DNA from: Balanoglossus misakiensis
Taxonomy: Eukaryota > Hemichordata
DNA: 64,000 nucleotides
Reading direction: 5' to 3'
Assembly (NCBI GenBank): GCA_040954595.2
Contig: CM082585.2
Span: 186,001-250,000, forward strand
The notes under the pieces are model-generated. The model had not been told where the DNA came from. It searched no databases and saw only the letters and a list, made by a program, of their open reading frames with translations. Shown piece by piece: positions 42,470 to 56,039 of the stretch; within the stretch, counting starts at the first letter, position 1; the number at the start of each line of letters is the position of its first letter. The position numbers and the translations under genes are program-made.

Positions 42470-43320
42470 CTGAAACGTTGTGTTTAGGTCCCATGGTATG
42501 TATGTCAATCCAAATAAAAACTTGGAAACCACTTGGCATATCACCTTGATATAAACGAAGTTGTCATTCTCAAAAATATGCAAATTAGCTTGAAAATGTG
42601 AAATTGGTCAAAACTCTGAAACTCAACAACTATTGGGCAAATTGCTTTGAAAATTGGTATGGATGTACCTTATGTCAACCACTGAACCTCACACAGTCCT
42701 CAAAATTTTAGTTAATATCATGAATTTTCTATTTTTATGAAGATTTTAGTCTTTTTTTTTATATTATAGACTGTAAACAATCATGGGTTGATTGCTTTAA
42801 AATTTATTATGAAGCTTCCAATAGGTAATCTAAGTCATTTTTTCCAGTTTGTTGCATAATTTGCATATTTGTAATTTTTGGGTAATTTTTATGATTTTTG
42901 GTAAAAAATCATTTCTCTGAAACCTCTTGTCCAGAATCATTAGGATTTTGGTAGGCATGTTCCTAGGGATAACCCAAGTAAGCTGTCGTACATACCTTGT
43001 TGGTGAAATTTCCATATTCGTGTTCTTGGGGCAATTTGGGGGTATTTTGCACAAAAAATTGTTTTCTATGAAACCGTTTGTCAGATTGCTTTGAATTTTG
43101 TAGGCACATTCCTTATGGTGATTGAAGTAAGACATTGTACAATTCTGGTGATACTTGCATTCTTGTGTTTTTACCACTTTTGAAGCAATATTGCTGTGAC
43201 ATTTTGTGGGAATTATCATGTGGGAACTCAAGTAGGTAATGAAAAGTGTTGGTGAAATTTGTGTTCTTAGGGCAATTTTTGGTGTTTTGGGTCTTAAGGG
43301 GCGCTTGGGTCCCTACTGTA
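42470..43320. repeat. AT-rich interspersed repeat (same families as 2270-2620 and 12600-13300)
   Basis: GGTCCCATGGTATGTATGTC and CACCTTGATAT are the inverted counterparts of 2400-2590. The part 42780-43270 shares GATTGCTTTGAATTTTGTAG and GATTGAAGTAAGACATTGTA with 12900-13030. Confidence 0.65.
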
Positions 43321-44090
43321 ATTACTGGAGTTTTTTCTTCTTTTTTCTTGAGTCATTATAATTTTTTGTTCACCTAGATCTCAGAAACAGCTGCAGCTGC
43401 GCTTCTGAATCTTGGCATATAAAGGTTGGCAAACACATCTGGTCACTGATAAACATACTTTGTATAAATAGTGGGACTTTTTTGTTTTGGTTATGTAAAT
43501 GTCTCCATACACAATATTTTTAGCCTGTCAATATGATTTTTCCACAGCGGACACAATGTGTGTTTGTGCAGTGGTGAATCTAGGATCAGAGATTTGAGGT
43601 CATTTTTGCCGGTGGTCTCCACTTTAAGGGCCTTTTGATAATGAGAGGGACATTTTTTCTGTTGCCATTATGACAATCATACTAGTATACAAAATATTCA
43701 TCAAGTAAGGCAAGATTGAGAGTAAGAATTGCAGAGAATTCCATTGCAGTTTTAGTCTGTACACTGCACTGCAACTTACTACACCCCATGTAAAGTGTAG
43801 GAATAAAATTGTGCTATCTAATCTTTTTTCGGTGTGATCATGATTATCAATGATGATTTGTGAAGCATTTTCCAATATTTTACAATGTGAGCTGCTGTTC
43901 TGAGTCAATGATCTGAATTGCACATTTGCATAAAGTTCAAAAGAATAGCACCCTTGATTCAAACACCAACTGTATCATCTTAATGTTGAACTGCCTGTGG
44001 TAACATTTTCTGGACTTTTACTGAGGAGACTATTGACAATTGACCATGTCTGCGTCTATTCAAGTATTTCAGTATTCTCAGCCTAGGAAG
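43321..44090. other. No gene seen
   Basis: AT-rich, no repeat or exon recognised. A minus-strand frame at 43624-43962 has no recognisable domain. Confidence 0.4.
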
Positions 44091-44094
44091 TTAA

Positions 44095-44439
44095 ACGGAC
44101 AAAGTCTCTCTCTCCCTGCCCTTTTCCCATTAATTAGGTTTGATACAACACACTGTTTATGTTAATGAACATTTGTATATGTAGTGAATGTACGTTCAAC
44201 AACACACAAATTCCATACCACTTGTATGATATGAGAGTGAAAGCTCACCCAAAATGAATAAATGGTAGACACTGATTATTCATTTTGGCGAGTTTTTCAC
44301 TCTCATGTCTACAAGCGGGATGGAAGTTGTGTGTGGTTGAACGTTGGTTCACTATATATCCACATATACATTAACATAAACGGTGTCTTGTATCAAACAT
44401 AATTATTGGGAAAAGGGTAGCAAAGAGAGACTTTGTCCT
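44095..44439. mobile_element. TTAA-flanked palindromic MITE (345 bp), piggyBac-like target
   Basis: Ends ACGGACAAAGTCTCTCTC and GAGAGACTTTGTCCT are inverted, flanked by TTAA on both sides (44091-44094, 44440-44443). The arms stay complementary through most of the element. Confidence 0.8.
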
Positions 44440-44443
44440 TTAA

Positions 44444-45410
44444 CTTTCCTGCTTAGAACTATAGTAAATGTTCTCCTAAATTTTAAAATTTAGGATTATA
44501 ATATAAGGCTCTGTAGTTATCTCATTTTTATATGTGGATGAGAACTGGCAACACTTTTATAAACAACTGTATACAAATTTGAAGATGAAAACATATGAGT
44601 TCCTCTTACCCATGATTTCTATATTTTTTGAAAGTTTTGATTTTGTGCTCAAAATTGTTTTCAACTTTCTTAAATTGCAGGAGGAACTTTCCATGTGATC
44701 TAGCTGACAGGACTTGTGGGAAAAAGTTGAAGATTACAGAAATAGATGTACATTATTGCAGCCAATCTTTGAGCAGGGAAGTAAAATTTTGTATACGATG
44801 TACTTTATTGTTTTACTTGACAGCTTAAATATTGCATAATTGGCAGATGGTGCAGAATTCTGGCTGCCTTTAATAGGTGTTCACTTTGTGCTAGGGGGTC
44901 AAATCACATTGTAATAATTGCATTCTGGGTAAAAAGTCGACAACTCACTGTAGTAAGAGATAGAATAAATGATATGTTTACTGTATGTTATGACTTCCTT
45001 TGGTCAAACATGTCTGTCTTTGTACTTAACATATCAAACTCATTAAACTTTTTTCACATTTTGTTATTTTTTCTGTTACAAAGATTCAGAAAGACTCAAT
45101 ATCACTTTAGCTCATGAACTCCCATTTCTTAAACATGGCAAAAATCGGCCATCTTGAAATTGTGTCGATCATATTATGAGATTTTCATCACTCACTTAGG
45201 TAGCTTAAAACCTATTTAAGGTAGGGAGGATTAAAAACGACATGGTAGGCATCTGCTATTCAGTTTGGATTAACTTCATGATGTTCAAATGCAAATTACG
45301 GCAAAGAAGATGATCACACCAGTCACGTTGAAATTGGAGCAGTAATATTCTTAAAATCAATGACAATTGAAAGACAAATGTAATATGAGAAAAAAAAATG
45401 ATTAGGAATA
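44444..45410. other. No gene seen
   Basis: AT-rich non-coding sequence. Nothing recognisable. Confidence 0.4.
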
Positions 45411-45419
45411 ATAGGATGA

Positions 45420-45488
45420 ATAATAGGAGGATGATAATAAAATAACTAAAAATAATGACTACAATGATGATGATGATAATGATGATTG

Positions 45489-45520
<32 letters not shown>

Positions 45521-45595
45521 ATAATGAGGATGATGATGACAATGATAATGATGAAGATGTTACAAAAACAGTAACAATGATGATGATGATTAGTT
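45420..45595. repeat. GAT-rich microsatellite
   Basis: (GAT)n with interruptions, on the same strand as the larger array that follows. Confidence 0.85.
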
Positions 45596-45599
45596 CTTT

Positions 45600-46389
45600 A
45601 TATCTGTGTAAGAAAGACACCAATAATAGTAGTTTCTGCAGAGCATATGTCAATGTGGTATTGTCTGGTTTTGGTGAATCTTCAGGATACTTTGAGACGC
45701 AATAGGTTGGAGAATGAATATGTCTTGAGTGGTATAGGTGGTTAATATTTGTTTCTTAGTGGTCTTAATTTACTCCAGAATAATGGCTGTAATGTTGTAT
45801 CTGTTACTAGCGTTAGCTTTGGCATTGTGGTTGTAGTGGTATAAAATAACAGAAATAATAATGTTACTAAAGGTTTAATTTAACCATAAATATATGTTAC
45901 ACAGAGATGTATTTTCATCCAGACAATCAGTCACATTCATCTTAAATATTCGTCAGAATTGGTAGCCTAATGTTTATGCATAGTTCAAGTTGGCATTACA
46001 TACTTTGTGATTCTGTGTACAGAGTTTTGCAAAGCAAATGTGTTTGTACAAACCAGGGTAAAATGATCCTAGTACATAGAGCTGTTGGTGAAAATTTATG
46101 ACTGGTATAGATAAGTATCATTGATATGCCTGTTATTAAATGAATTAAATAAAGTTGTCTTTTTTCTAGGAATGCACTTCATATGAATCCCTGTTGCCTC
46201 GTATCATTTTAATGTACAAATGTAGCAGCCATTTTGCTTGACATGTAAAATATATCATGTAACGGGTTCGTCTGTGTTTCAGACAAAATGCATGCATGCA
46301 AATTTAAATACAGTTACCATGGTAAATGGAGATCTGTACTAACTGGTACAGCAGTTTTAACCGTAACATAGCGGTGTTGAATATGATAA
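45600..46389. other. No gene seen
   Basis: Unique-looking non-coding sequence between two GAT-rich arrays. Confidence 0.4.
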
Positions 46390-46892
46390 TACTGGTGGTG
46401 ATAATAGTGATGACAATGATGGTGAATCTGGTGGTACTGGTGATACTGATTAAGATAATGGTGGTGATGGTGATACTGATGGTGATAATAATGGTGGTGA
46501 TGGTGATACTGATGGTGATAATAGTGGTGGTGATGGTGATGATGATGATAATAATGGTGGTGATGGTGATGATGATGGTGATGATGGTGATAATAATGGT
46601 GGTGATGGTGATACTGATGGTGATAATAGTGGTGGTGATGGTGATAATGATGGTGATGATAGTGATAATAATGGTGCAGATGGTGATAATGATGGTGATG
46701 ATGATGATAATAATGGTGGTGATGGTGATAATGATGGTGATGATGGTGATACTGATGGTGATGGTGGTGATAATAATGGTGGTGATGGTGATAATGATGG
46801 TGATGATGGTGATACTGATGGTGATGGTGGTGATACTGAGGGTGATGGTGATAATAACGGTTTAGATGGTGATACTGATGATGATGGTGATG

Positions 46893-46924
<32 letters not shown>

Positions 46925-47264
46925 GGTGATACTTATAAAAATAAAAATATCATACTCACATGTAATGACACAAAGCTTTGTAAATGGGTGATCTGCTGGG
47001 TGCAGTCATGCTCTCAGATAATAATGGTGGTGATGGTGATGATGGTGATAATAATGGTGATGATGGTGATGATGATGGTGATAATAGTGGTGGTGATGGT
47101 GATAATAATGGTGGTGATAGTGATAATGATGGTGATGATGGTGATAATAATGGTAGTGATGGTGATACTGATGGTGATGATGGTGATACTGATGGTGATG
47201 GTGATAATAATGGTTTAGATGGTGATAATGATGGTTTAGATGGTGATACTGATGATGATGATGG

Positions 47265-47304
<40 letters not shown>

Positions 47305-47638
47305 ACTTATAAAAATAAAAATATCATACTCACATGTTATGACACAAAGCTTTGTAAATGGGTGATCTGCTGGGTGCAGTCATGCTCTCAGATAATAATG
47401 GTGGTGATGGTGATGATGGTGATAATAATGGTGGTGATGGTGATGATGATGGTGATAATAGTGGTGGTGATGGTGATAATAATGGTGGTGATGGTGATAA
47501 TGATGGTGATGATGGTGATAATAATGGTAGTGATGGTGATACTGATGGTGATGATGGTGATACTGATGGTGATGGTGATAATAATGGTTTAGATGGTGAT
47601 AATGATGGTTTAGATGGTGATACTGATGATGATGATGG

Positions 47639-47675
<37 letters not shown>

Positions 47676-48395
47676 ACTTATAAAAATAAAAATATCATAC
47701 TCACATGTTATGACACAAAGCTTTGTAAATGGGTGATCTGCTGGGTGCAGTCATGCTCTCAGATAATAATGGTGGTGATGGTGATGATGGTGATAATAAT
47801 GGTGGTGATGGTGATGATGATGGTGATAATAGTGGTGGTGATGGTGATAATAATGGTGGTGATGGTGATAATGATGGTGATGATGGTGATAATAATGGTA
47901 GTGATGGTGATACTGATGGTGATGATGGTGATACTGATGGTGATGGTGGTGATACTGATGGTGATGGTGATAATAATGGTTTAGATGGTGATAATGATGG
48001 TTTAGATGGTGATACTGATGATGATGATGGTGATGATGATGATGATGATGATGGTGATACTTATAAAAATAAAAATATCATACTCTCATGTTATGACACA
48101 AAGCTTTGTAAATGGGTGATCTGCTGGGTGCAGTCATGCTCTCAGATAATAATGGTGGTGATGGTGATGATGGTGATAATAATGGTGGTGATGGTGATGA
48201 TGATGGTGATAATAGTGGTGGTGATGGTGATAATAATGGTGGTGATGGTGATAATGATGGTGATAATAATGGTAGTGATGGTGATACTGATGGTGATACT
48301 GATGGTGATGGTGGTGATACTGATGGTGATGGTGATAAAAATGGTTTAGATGGTTATAATGATGGTTTAGATGGTGATACTGATGATGATGATGG

Positions 48396-48442
<47 letters not shown>

Positions 48443-48535
48443 GTGATACTTATAAAAATAAAAATATCATACTCACATGTTATGACACAAAGCTTTGTAA
48501 ATGGGTGATCTGCTGGGTGCAGTCATGCTCTCAGG
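46390..48535. repeat. GAT/GGT higher-order tandem repeat with a 371-390 bp unit
   Basis: A (GATGGT)-type minisatellite is interrupted five times by the same non-GAT block (TACTTATAAAAATAAAAATA through CTGCTGGGTGCAGTCATG), beginning near 46930, 47305, 47675, 48058 and 48448. Two plus-strand frames are open for up to about 200 residues only because the units lack stops (Gly/Asp/Asn in one, Met/Val/Ile in another). These are not genes. Confidence 0.9.
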
Positions 48536-48717
48536 TGTATTTTATTAAAATTTGCACACATGTGGGTGTTCCCATTCTGACCTGGCCAGTCAGATTTGGG
48601 GATGTCATAACCTTGCACTCTCAAACATGAAATACCGTATAAGTAACCACGCACTCAGAAGTTTCTGATTTATCAAACTAGTTAATAATATTACACTATG
48701 GAATTGGTGGTGTTATA

Positions 48718-51700
48718 ACATGAACAGTGTTTCACTATTGTAAACAAACAACCTGTGTGAAACCAAGGTGTTCTTATTGATAATGATGGGGGAAGGGGGT
48801 TGTCAGTGATTACAAATTTTTGTGTCAGGTACTGTAGCTTGATATGAGAACTTTAAACTAACCTGCAGTATTAAAATGCTGCACCATGATGTGATTAATT
48901 TCATTAATAATTTTATCAAGCATGTGTTCTTAAGTGAACAGTGTTTCACAATCGTAAACAAACAACCTGTGTGAACCGATGTGTTCATAATAATGGGGTA
49001 GGGGGTGTCAGCGATTACAAATTGTTGTTTCAGGTACTGTAGCTTGATATGAAAACTTTGAACTAACCTGCAGTATTAAAAAGCTGCACCATGATGTGAT
49101 TAATTTCATTAATAATTTTACCAAGCTTGTGTTATTAAGTGAACAGTATTTCACAATCGTAAACAAACAGCCAGTGTGGTAATGATCGGGGGTGGGGGTT
49201 GTCAGGGGTGGGGGGTGTCAGCGATTACAAATTTTTGTTTCAGGTACTGTAGCTTGATATGACAACTTTGAACTAATGTGCAGTATTAAATTGCTGCACC
49301 ATGATGTGTTTTATCATTAATAATTTTGCTATGCTTGTGTTATTAAGTAAACAGTGTTTCACGATCATAAACAAACGATCTGTGTGAAACCAATGTGTTC
49401 TAATTGGTAATGATCGGGTGTGGGGGGGGGGGTGTCAGTGATTACAAATTTTTGATTCAGGTACTGTAGCTTGATATGAAAACTTTGAACTAATCTACAG
49501 TATTAAATTGCTGCACCATGATGTGTTTTATCATTAATAATTCTACTATGCTTGTGTTAATTAAGTGAACAGTGTTTCACGATCGTAAACAAGCAACCAA
49601 CGTGAAACCAATGTGTTCTAATTGGTAATGATCGGGTGTGGGGGTTGTCAGGGGTGGAGGGTGTCAGTGATTACAATTTTTTGTTTCAGGTACTGTAGCT
49701 TGATATGAAAACCTTGAACTAATCTACAGTATTAAATTGCTGCACCATGATGTGTTTTATCATTAATAATTTTACTATGCTTGTGTTAATTAAGTGAACA
49801 GTGTTTCACAATCGTAAACAAACAACCTGTGTGAATCCATGGTGTTCTAATTGGTAATGATCGGGGGTGGGGGTTGTCAGGGGTGGAGGGTGTCAGTGAT
49901 TACAATTTTTTGTTTCAGGTACTGTAGCTTGATATGAAAACCTTCAACTAATCTGCAGTATTAAAATGCTGCACCATAATGTGTTTTATCATTAATAAGT
50001 TGACTATGCTTGTGTTCTTAAGTGAACAGTGTTTCACAATCGTAAACAAACAACCTGTGTGAACCAAGGTGTTCATCATGATCGGGGTTGGGGGGTCTCA
50101 GGGGAGGGGGGTGTCAGTGATTACAAATTTTTGTTTCAGGTACTGTGGCTTGATATGAAAACTTTGAACTAACTTGCAGTATTAAAATGCTGCAACATAT
50201 TTAGTGAACAGTGTTTCACAATCGTAAACAAACAACCTGTGTGAAACCAAGTGTTCTAATTGATAATGATGGGGGGAGGGGGATGTCAGTGATCACAAAT
50301 TTTTGTGTCAGGTACTGTAGCTTGATATGAAAACTTTAAACTAACCTGCAGTATTAAAATGCTGCACCATATTAAGTGAACAGTGTTTCACAATCGTAAA
50401 CAAACAACCAGTGTGAAGCCAAGTGTTCTAATTGATAATGATGGGGGGTGTCAGGGGTGGGGGTGTCAGCGATTACAACTTTTTGTTTCAGGTACTGTAG
50501 CTTGATATGAAAACTTTGAACTAACCTGCAGTATTAATAAAATGCTGCAACATGATGTGTTTTATAATCATTAATGATTATACTATGCTTGTGTTATTAC
50601 GTAAACAGTGTTTCATAATCGTAAACAAACAATCCGTGTGAAACCAATGTGTTCTAATTGGTAATGATCGGGGGTGGGGGTTGTCAGGGGTGGGGGGTGT
50701 CAGTGATTACAAATTTTTGTTTCAGGTACTGTAGCTTGATATGAAAACTTTGAACTAATCTGCAGTATTAAATTGCTGCACTATGATGAGTTTTATCATT
50801 AATAATTTTGCTATGCTTGTGTTATTAAGTAAACAGTGTTTCACGATCATAAACAAACAATCTGTGTGAAACCAATGTGTTCTAATTGGTAATGATCGGG
50901 GTTGGGTTGTCAGGGGTGGGGGGTGTCTGTGATTACAAATTTTTGTTTGAGGTACTGTAGCTTGATATGAAAACCTTGAAACTAATCTGCAGTATTAAAT
51001 GCTGAACCATGATGTGTTTTATCATTAAAAATTTTACTATGCTTGTGTTAATTAAGTGAACAGTGTTTCACAATTGTAAACAAACAACCTGTGTGAAACC
51101 ATGGTGTTCTAATTGGTAATGATCGGGGTTGGGTTGTCAGGGGTGGGGGTGTCTGTGATTACAAATTTTTGTTTCAGGTACTGTAGCTTAAAGGGGAAAT
51201 CCGTTGTAGCTGATTTCTACATAATTTGGTAGCTTTGATGTCACTCTTTCAGAAAAAAACATATTCGCCGTGTATAGGTCGCGCGATTTTTTACAAAATC
51301 TAGGGAAAGTTGGCAGAATTTCCAATATGGCGTTTACTGTAATTTGAATCATGGGAAAAAAAGCGCCAGGACCAACTTCCGCCCACCATGGTGTGGGTGA
51401 TACCATTCTCCGATAGGTGTCACTGGGCGACAGACTAGGCGTATTTTCATAGCTATTGTTTGTTCTTTGCATCAGTTGATAAACAATCATCAGCAAAGTC
51501 GAAAATTTGTCATCTATTGACAGTTTTCATGAGCTATAACCCATCGAAAATATGCAAATACGCTTAGCTTGTGACGCAGTGACACCAATCGGAAAATGGT
51601 ATCACCCACACTAAGGTGGGCGGAAGTTGGTCCTGGCGCTTTTTTTCCCATGATTCAAATTACAGTAAACGCCATATTGGAACTTTCTCTAGATTTTGTA

Positions 51701-53178
51701 AAAAATCGCGCGACCTATACATGGCGAATATGTTTTTTTCTGAAAGAGTGACATCAAAGCTACCAATTTATGTAGAAATCAGCTACAGCGGATTTCCCCT
51801 TTAATATGAAAACCTTGAAACTAATCTGCAGTATTAAAATGCTGCACCATGATGTGTTTTATCATTAATAATTCTACTATGCTTGTGTTAATTAAGTGAA
51901 CAGTGTTTCACAATCGTAAACAAACAACCTGTGTGAAACCAAGTGTTCAAATTGATAATGATGGGGGGAGGGGGGTGTCAGCCATAATAAATTTTTGTTT
52001 CAGGTACTGTAGCTTGATATGAAAACCTTGAACTAATCTGCAGTATTAAAATGCTGCACCATAATGTGTTTTATCATTAATAATTTGACTATGCTTGTGT
52101 TCTTAAGTGAACAGTGTTTCACAATCGTAAACAAACAACCTGTGTGAACCAATGTGTTCATCCTGATCGGGGGTGGGGGGGGGGGTGTCAGGGGAGGGGG
52201 GTGTCAGTGATTACAAATTTTTGTTTCAGGTACTGTAGCTTGATTTGAAAACTTTGAACTAACCTGCAGTATTAATAAAATGCTGCACCATGATGTGTTT
52301 TATAATCATTAATAATTTTACTATGCTTGTGTTATTAAGTAAACAGTGTTTTGCAATCGTAAACAAACAACCTGTGTGAACCAATGTGTTCATCCTGATC
52401 GGGGGTGGGGGGGGGGGGTGGGTGTCAGGGGAGGGGGGTGTCAGTGATTACAAATTTTTGTTTCAGGTACTGTAGCTTGATTTGAAAACTTTGAACTAAT
52501 CTACAGTATTAAATTGCTGCACCATGATGTGTTTTATCATTAATAATTCTACTATGCTTGTGTTAATTAAGTGAACAGTGTTTCACGATCGTAAACAAGC
52601 AACCAACGTGAAACCAATGTGTTCTAATTGGTAATGATCGGGTGTGGGGGTTGTCAGGGGTGGAGGGTGTCAGTGATTACAATTTTTTGTTTCAGGTACT
52701 GTAGCTTGATATGAAAACCTTGAACTAATCTACAGTATTAAATTGCTGCACCATGATGTGTTTTATCATTAATAATTTTACTATGCTTGTGTTAATTAAG
52801 TGAACAGTGTTTCACAATCGTAAACAAACAACCTGTGTGAATCCATGGTGTTCTAATTGGTAATGATCGGGGGTGGGGGTTGTCAGGGGTGGAGGGTGTC
52901 AGTGATTACTATTTTTTGTTTCAGGTACTGTAGCTTGATATGAAAACCTTCAACTAATCTGCAGTATTAAAATGCTGCACCATAATGTGTTTTATCGTTA
53001 ATAAGTTGACTATGCTTGTGTTCTTAAGTGAACAGTGTTTCACAATCGTAAACAAATAACCTGTGTGAACCAAGGTGTTCATAATGATGGGGGTGGGGGT
53101 GTCAGCGATTCATAATGATGGGGGTGTCAGTGATTACAAATTTTTGTTTCAGGTACTGTAGCTTGATATGAAAACTTC
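48718..53178. repeat. Minisatellite, about 18 units of 170-236 bp
   Basis: Units contain GTGAACAGTGTTTCACAATC, GTAAACAAACAACCTGTGTG, a GGGGTGGGGG tract, TTTTTGTTTCAGGTACTGTA and ATTAAATTGCTGCACCATGA. Unit starts are near 48718, 48933, 49139, 49349, 49565, 49795, 50022, 50205, 50376 and so on to 53027. A MITE interrupts the array at 51192-51800. Confidence 0.92.
51192..51800. mobile_element. TTAA-flanked long-hairpin MITE (609 bp) inside the minisatellite
   Basis: Ends AGGGGAAATCCG and CGGATTTCCCCT are inverted, and TTAA is duplicated on both sides (51188-51191, 51801-51804). The arms of about 270 bp are nearly complementary (for example GGTCGCGCGATTTTTTACAA on the left), around a centre near 51430-51560. 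TTAA targets are typical of piggyBac-type transposition. The frames on each arm are mirror images, not genes. Confidence 0.88.
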
Positions 53179-53700
53179 CAGACAGTGTTTGCATTGAACC
53201 GGTAATTGTGATCACAATTGATTTGTCGCAAATGCATGATTTCTTTCCAGATTAAATAATATGATTTAACATTGCATTGTATAACATTTATGTTCCAGAT
53301 CTGTATTTAATTGTGTTTTAATACCATCCAGTCAGTTTCACCAACAGCTCTTTGTCTAAATTCCCCCTTTTCATCAGTGAAGTTAGCACTCGTTTGAAAA
53401 TTGGAAAATAATTTACATAACATGGCTGTTTTGGAAATTGCAATAATTTAGTAAATGAACATTCAGAATTACTGGTGTATAATGTCAGCTATGCGTATAA
53501 AAAATTGCCATTTGAAATTTTAATATTATAATATTCTTAGACTTAAAAATTTACAAACTGATAATAATAAACCTATAATATTTTAGAGTATAATACAATC
53601 ACCTCAGCTAGATTAATAAACTAGTGACTTTGTAGAATGCTGTTGGTTGACAGTTTCTGATTTTCATGGGTCATTCAACATTTTGATTTTATTCCTGTTA
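53179..53700. other. No gene seen
   Basis: AT-rich sequence between the minisatellite and a GAT-rich stretch. Confidence 0.4.
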
Positions 53701-53880
53701 ATGTTGGTGATGGTGTTGGCAGTTTTGATGTTAATTATTATTGCTAGTTGTTATGGTGATGGCATTGATGGTTGTACTGATGTTGATGACGGTTGTGATG
53801 GTGATGATGATGGTGATGATGATGGCAATGATGGTGATGATGATGATGATTATGATGATGATGATGATAATGATAAATAA
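53700..53880. repeat. GAT-rich microsatellite
   Basis: Imperfect (GAT)n with GGT and ATG variants. The Asp-rich frame is a by-product. Confidence 0.8.
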
Positions 53881-54493
53881 GAAATGTGTTGTTTTCTCAT
53901 TAACCCTCAGCTGTGGAGCTTAAATATTCTGCTGAATTTGTATTGATTAGTAGGCTTAGCTTTAAGTGATAATTTAGTACTTATGTCTGATGATTTTAGG
54001 GAATAACTTTTGAAAACTCCATTAATAATTTTGCAGTTTTTATCACTGTGTATTTTTCTTAAACCCACAACTGGGCATAAATTGTAATGGCAATTTTCCA
54101 GTAAGGAGCTAAACCCAGTGAATGGTATAGTTTAGCAATTACAATGTACATAATATAGACAGGTGATAATTACAGGAATAATTTTAAATTTGTTGAAATT
54201 TTATTCCCCCATAATTATTAGTTGACTGAGTACCGGTCCATGTTTCTCCCATAGAAATAGAAATATTTTCACATTTTGTAAGTCTATTGGATAAATAAAT
54301 AAGTTTATCAGATCCTAGAGTTTTACAATGGTTAATGTACATCAGATAGCTAACTACCCACCAGATTAAAAGGGAAAATACAATGTAAGTGTACCATAGG
54401 TAACATTAAACTCAACCAGTCTATGATAATAAATTAATATTTACTATTTATTATTTGTTGCAGGTGTTGGGGATTGTTAGCAGCCAAGTTGGA
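53881..54493. other. No gene seen
   Basis: AT-rich, nothing recognisable. Confidence 0.4.
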
Positions 54494-56020
54494 GTTCATA
54501 GCAGTTAGTTATAATTGTCTATTTACACATTTTTTCTCATTAGTTTCAGATTTCCATGATGCCCAATATCCTCCTGTCCAGATGCCAAGTTGGTAACCAG
54601 GTAACATGATTCCTATGGTGTGAGTATGCAAATTAATGGCTCATGGCTTGCAGTCATGTGACATCTCCGTGTCTCTTGTGATTTCCTGGACACTTTGCCC
54701 TAGTCACCTTGAAACCAGAAACAACTGAGCACCCAACGAGAAATAATTATGAATTGGAGAAAAGTTGAAGTTCATAGCAGTCAGTTTAAATTGTCTATTT
54801 ACACATTTTTTTCTCATTAGTTTCAGATTTCCATGATGCCCAATATCCTCCTGTCCAGATGCCAAGTTGGTAACCAGGTAACATGATTCCTGTGGTGTGA
54901 GTATGCAAAATAATGGCTCATGGCTTGCAGTCATGTGACATCTCCGTGTCTCATGTGATTTCCTGGACACTTTGCCCTAGTCGCCTTGAAACCAGAAACA
55001 ACTGAGCAACCAACGAGAAATAATTATGAATTGGAGCCAAGTTGAAGTTCATAGCAGTCAGTTTTAATTGTCTATTTACACAATTTTTCTCATTAGTTTC
55101 AGATTTCCATGATGCCCAATATCCTCCTGTCCAGATGCCAAGTTGGTAACCAGGTAACATGATTCCTATGGTGTGAGTATATGCAAATTAATGGTACATG
55201 GCTTGCAGTCATGTGACATCTTTGTGTCTCTTGTGATTTCCTTGACACTTTGCCCTAGTCGCCTTGAAACCAGAAACGACTGAGCACCCAACGAGAAATA
55301 ATTATAGATTGGAGCCAAGTTGAAGTTCATAGCAGTCAGTTATAATTGTCTATTTACACAAATTTTCTCATTAGTTTCAGATTACCATGATGCCCAATAT
55401 CCTCCTGTCCAGATGCCAAGTTGGTAACCAGGTAACATGATTCCTATGGTGTGAGTATGCAAATAAATGGCTCATGGCTTGCAGTCATGTGACATCTCCG
55501 TGTCTCATGTGTTTTCCTGGACACTTTGCACTAGTCGCCTTTGAACCAGAAACAACTGAGCACCCAACGAGAAATAATTATGGATTGGAGCCAAGTTGAA
55601 GTTCATAGCAGTCAGTTATAATTGTCTATTTACACAATTTTTTCTCATTAGTTTCAGATTTCCATGATGCCTAATATACTCCTGTCCAGATGCCAAGTTG
55701 GTAACCAGGTAACATGATTCCTATGGTGTGAGTATGCAAAATAATGGCTCATGGCTTGCAGTCATGTGACATCTCCGTGTCTCTTGTGTTTTCCTGGACA
55801 CTTTGCACTAGTCGCCTTTGAACCAGAAACAACTGAGCACCCAACGAGAAATAATTATGGATTGGAGCCAAGTTGAAGTTCATAGCAGTCAGCTATAATT
55901 GTCTATTTACACAATTTTTTCTCATTAGTTTCAGATTTCCATAATGCCCAATATCCTCCTGTCCAGATGCCAAGTTGGTAACCAGGTAACATTATTCCTG
56001 TGGTGTGAGTATGCAAATTA
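54494..56020. repeat. Tandem array, 276-278 bp unit, about 5.5 copies
   Basis: GTTCATAGCAG occurs at 54494, 54770, 55047, 55325, 55601 and 55878. Units share GATTTCCATGATGCCCAATA and GCCAAGTTGGTAACCAGGTA and are highly similar, so the array is young. Confidence 0.93.
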
Positions 56021-56039
56021 AATTTGAGTAACCAGCCAT

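Noticed and set aside
46326-48630. Plus-strand frames of 170-210 residues rich in Gly/Asp or Met/Val/Ile
   Set aside because: They translate the GAT/GGT array in two frames; the repeat simply lacks stops.
51188-51804. Two similar frames of 102 and 62 residues with SRDLYxANMFFSERVTSKLP
   Set aside because: They are the two mirror-image arms of one hairpin MITE on opposite strands, not a gene pair.
54494-56020. Splice-acceptor-like TTAGTTTCAG in every unit of the 277-bp array, suggesting repeated exons
   Set aside because: The frame following it is not conserved between units and contains stops; it is a tandem repeat.
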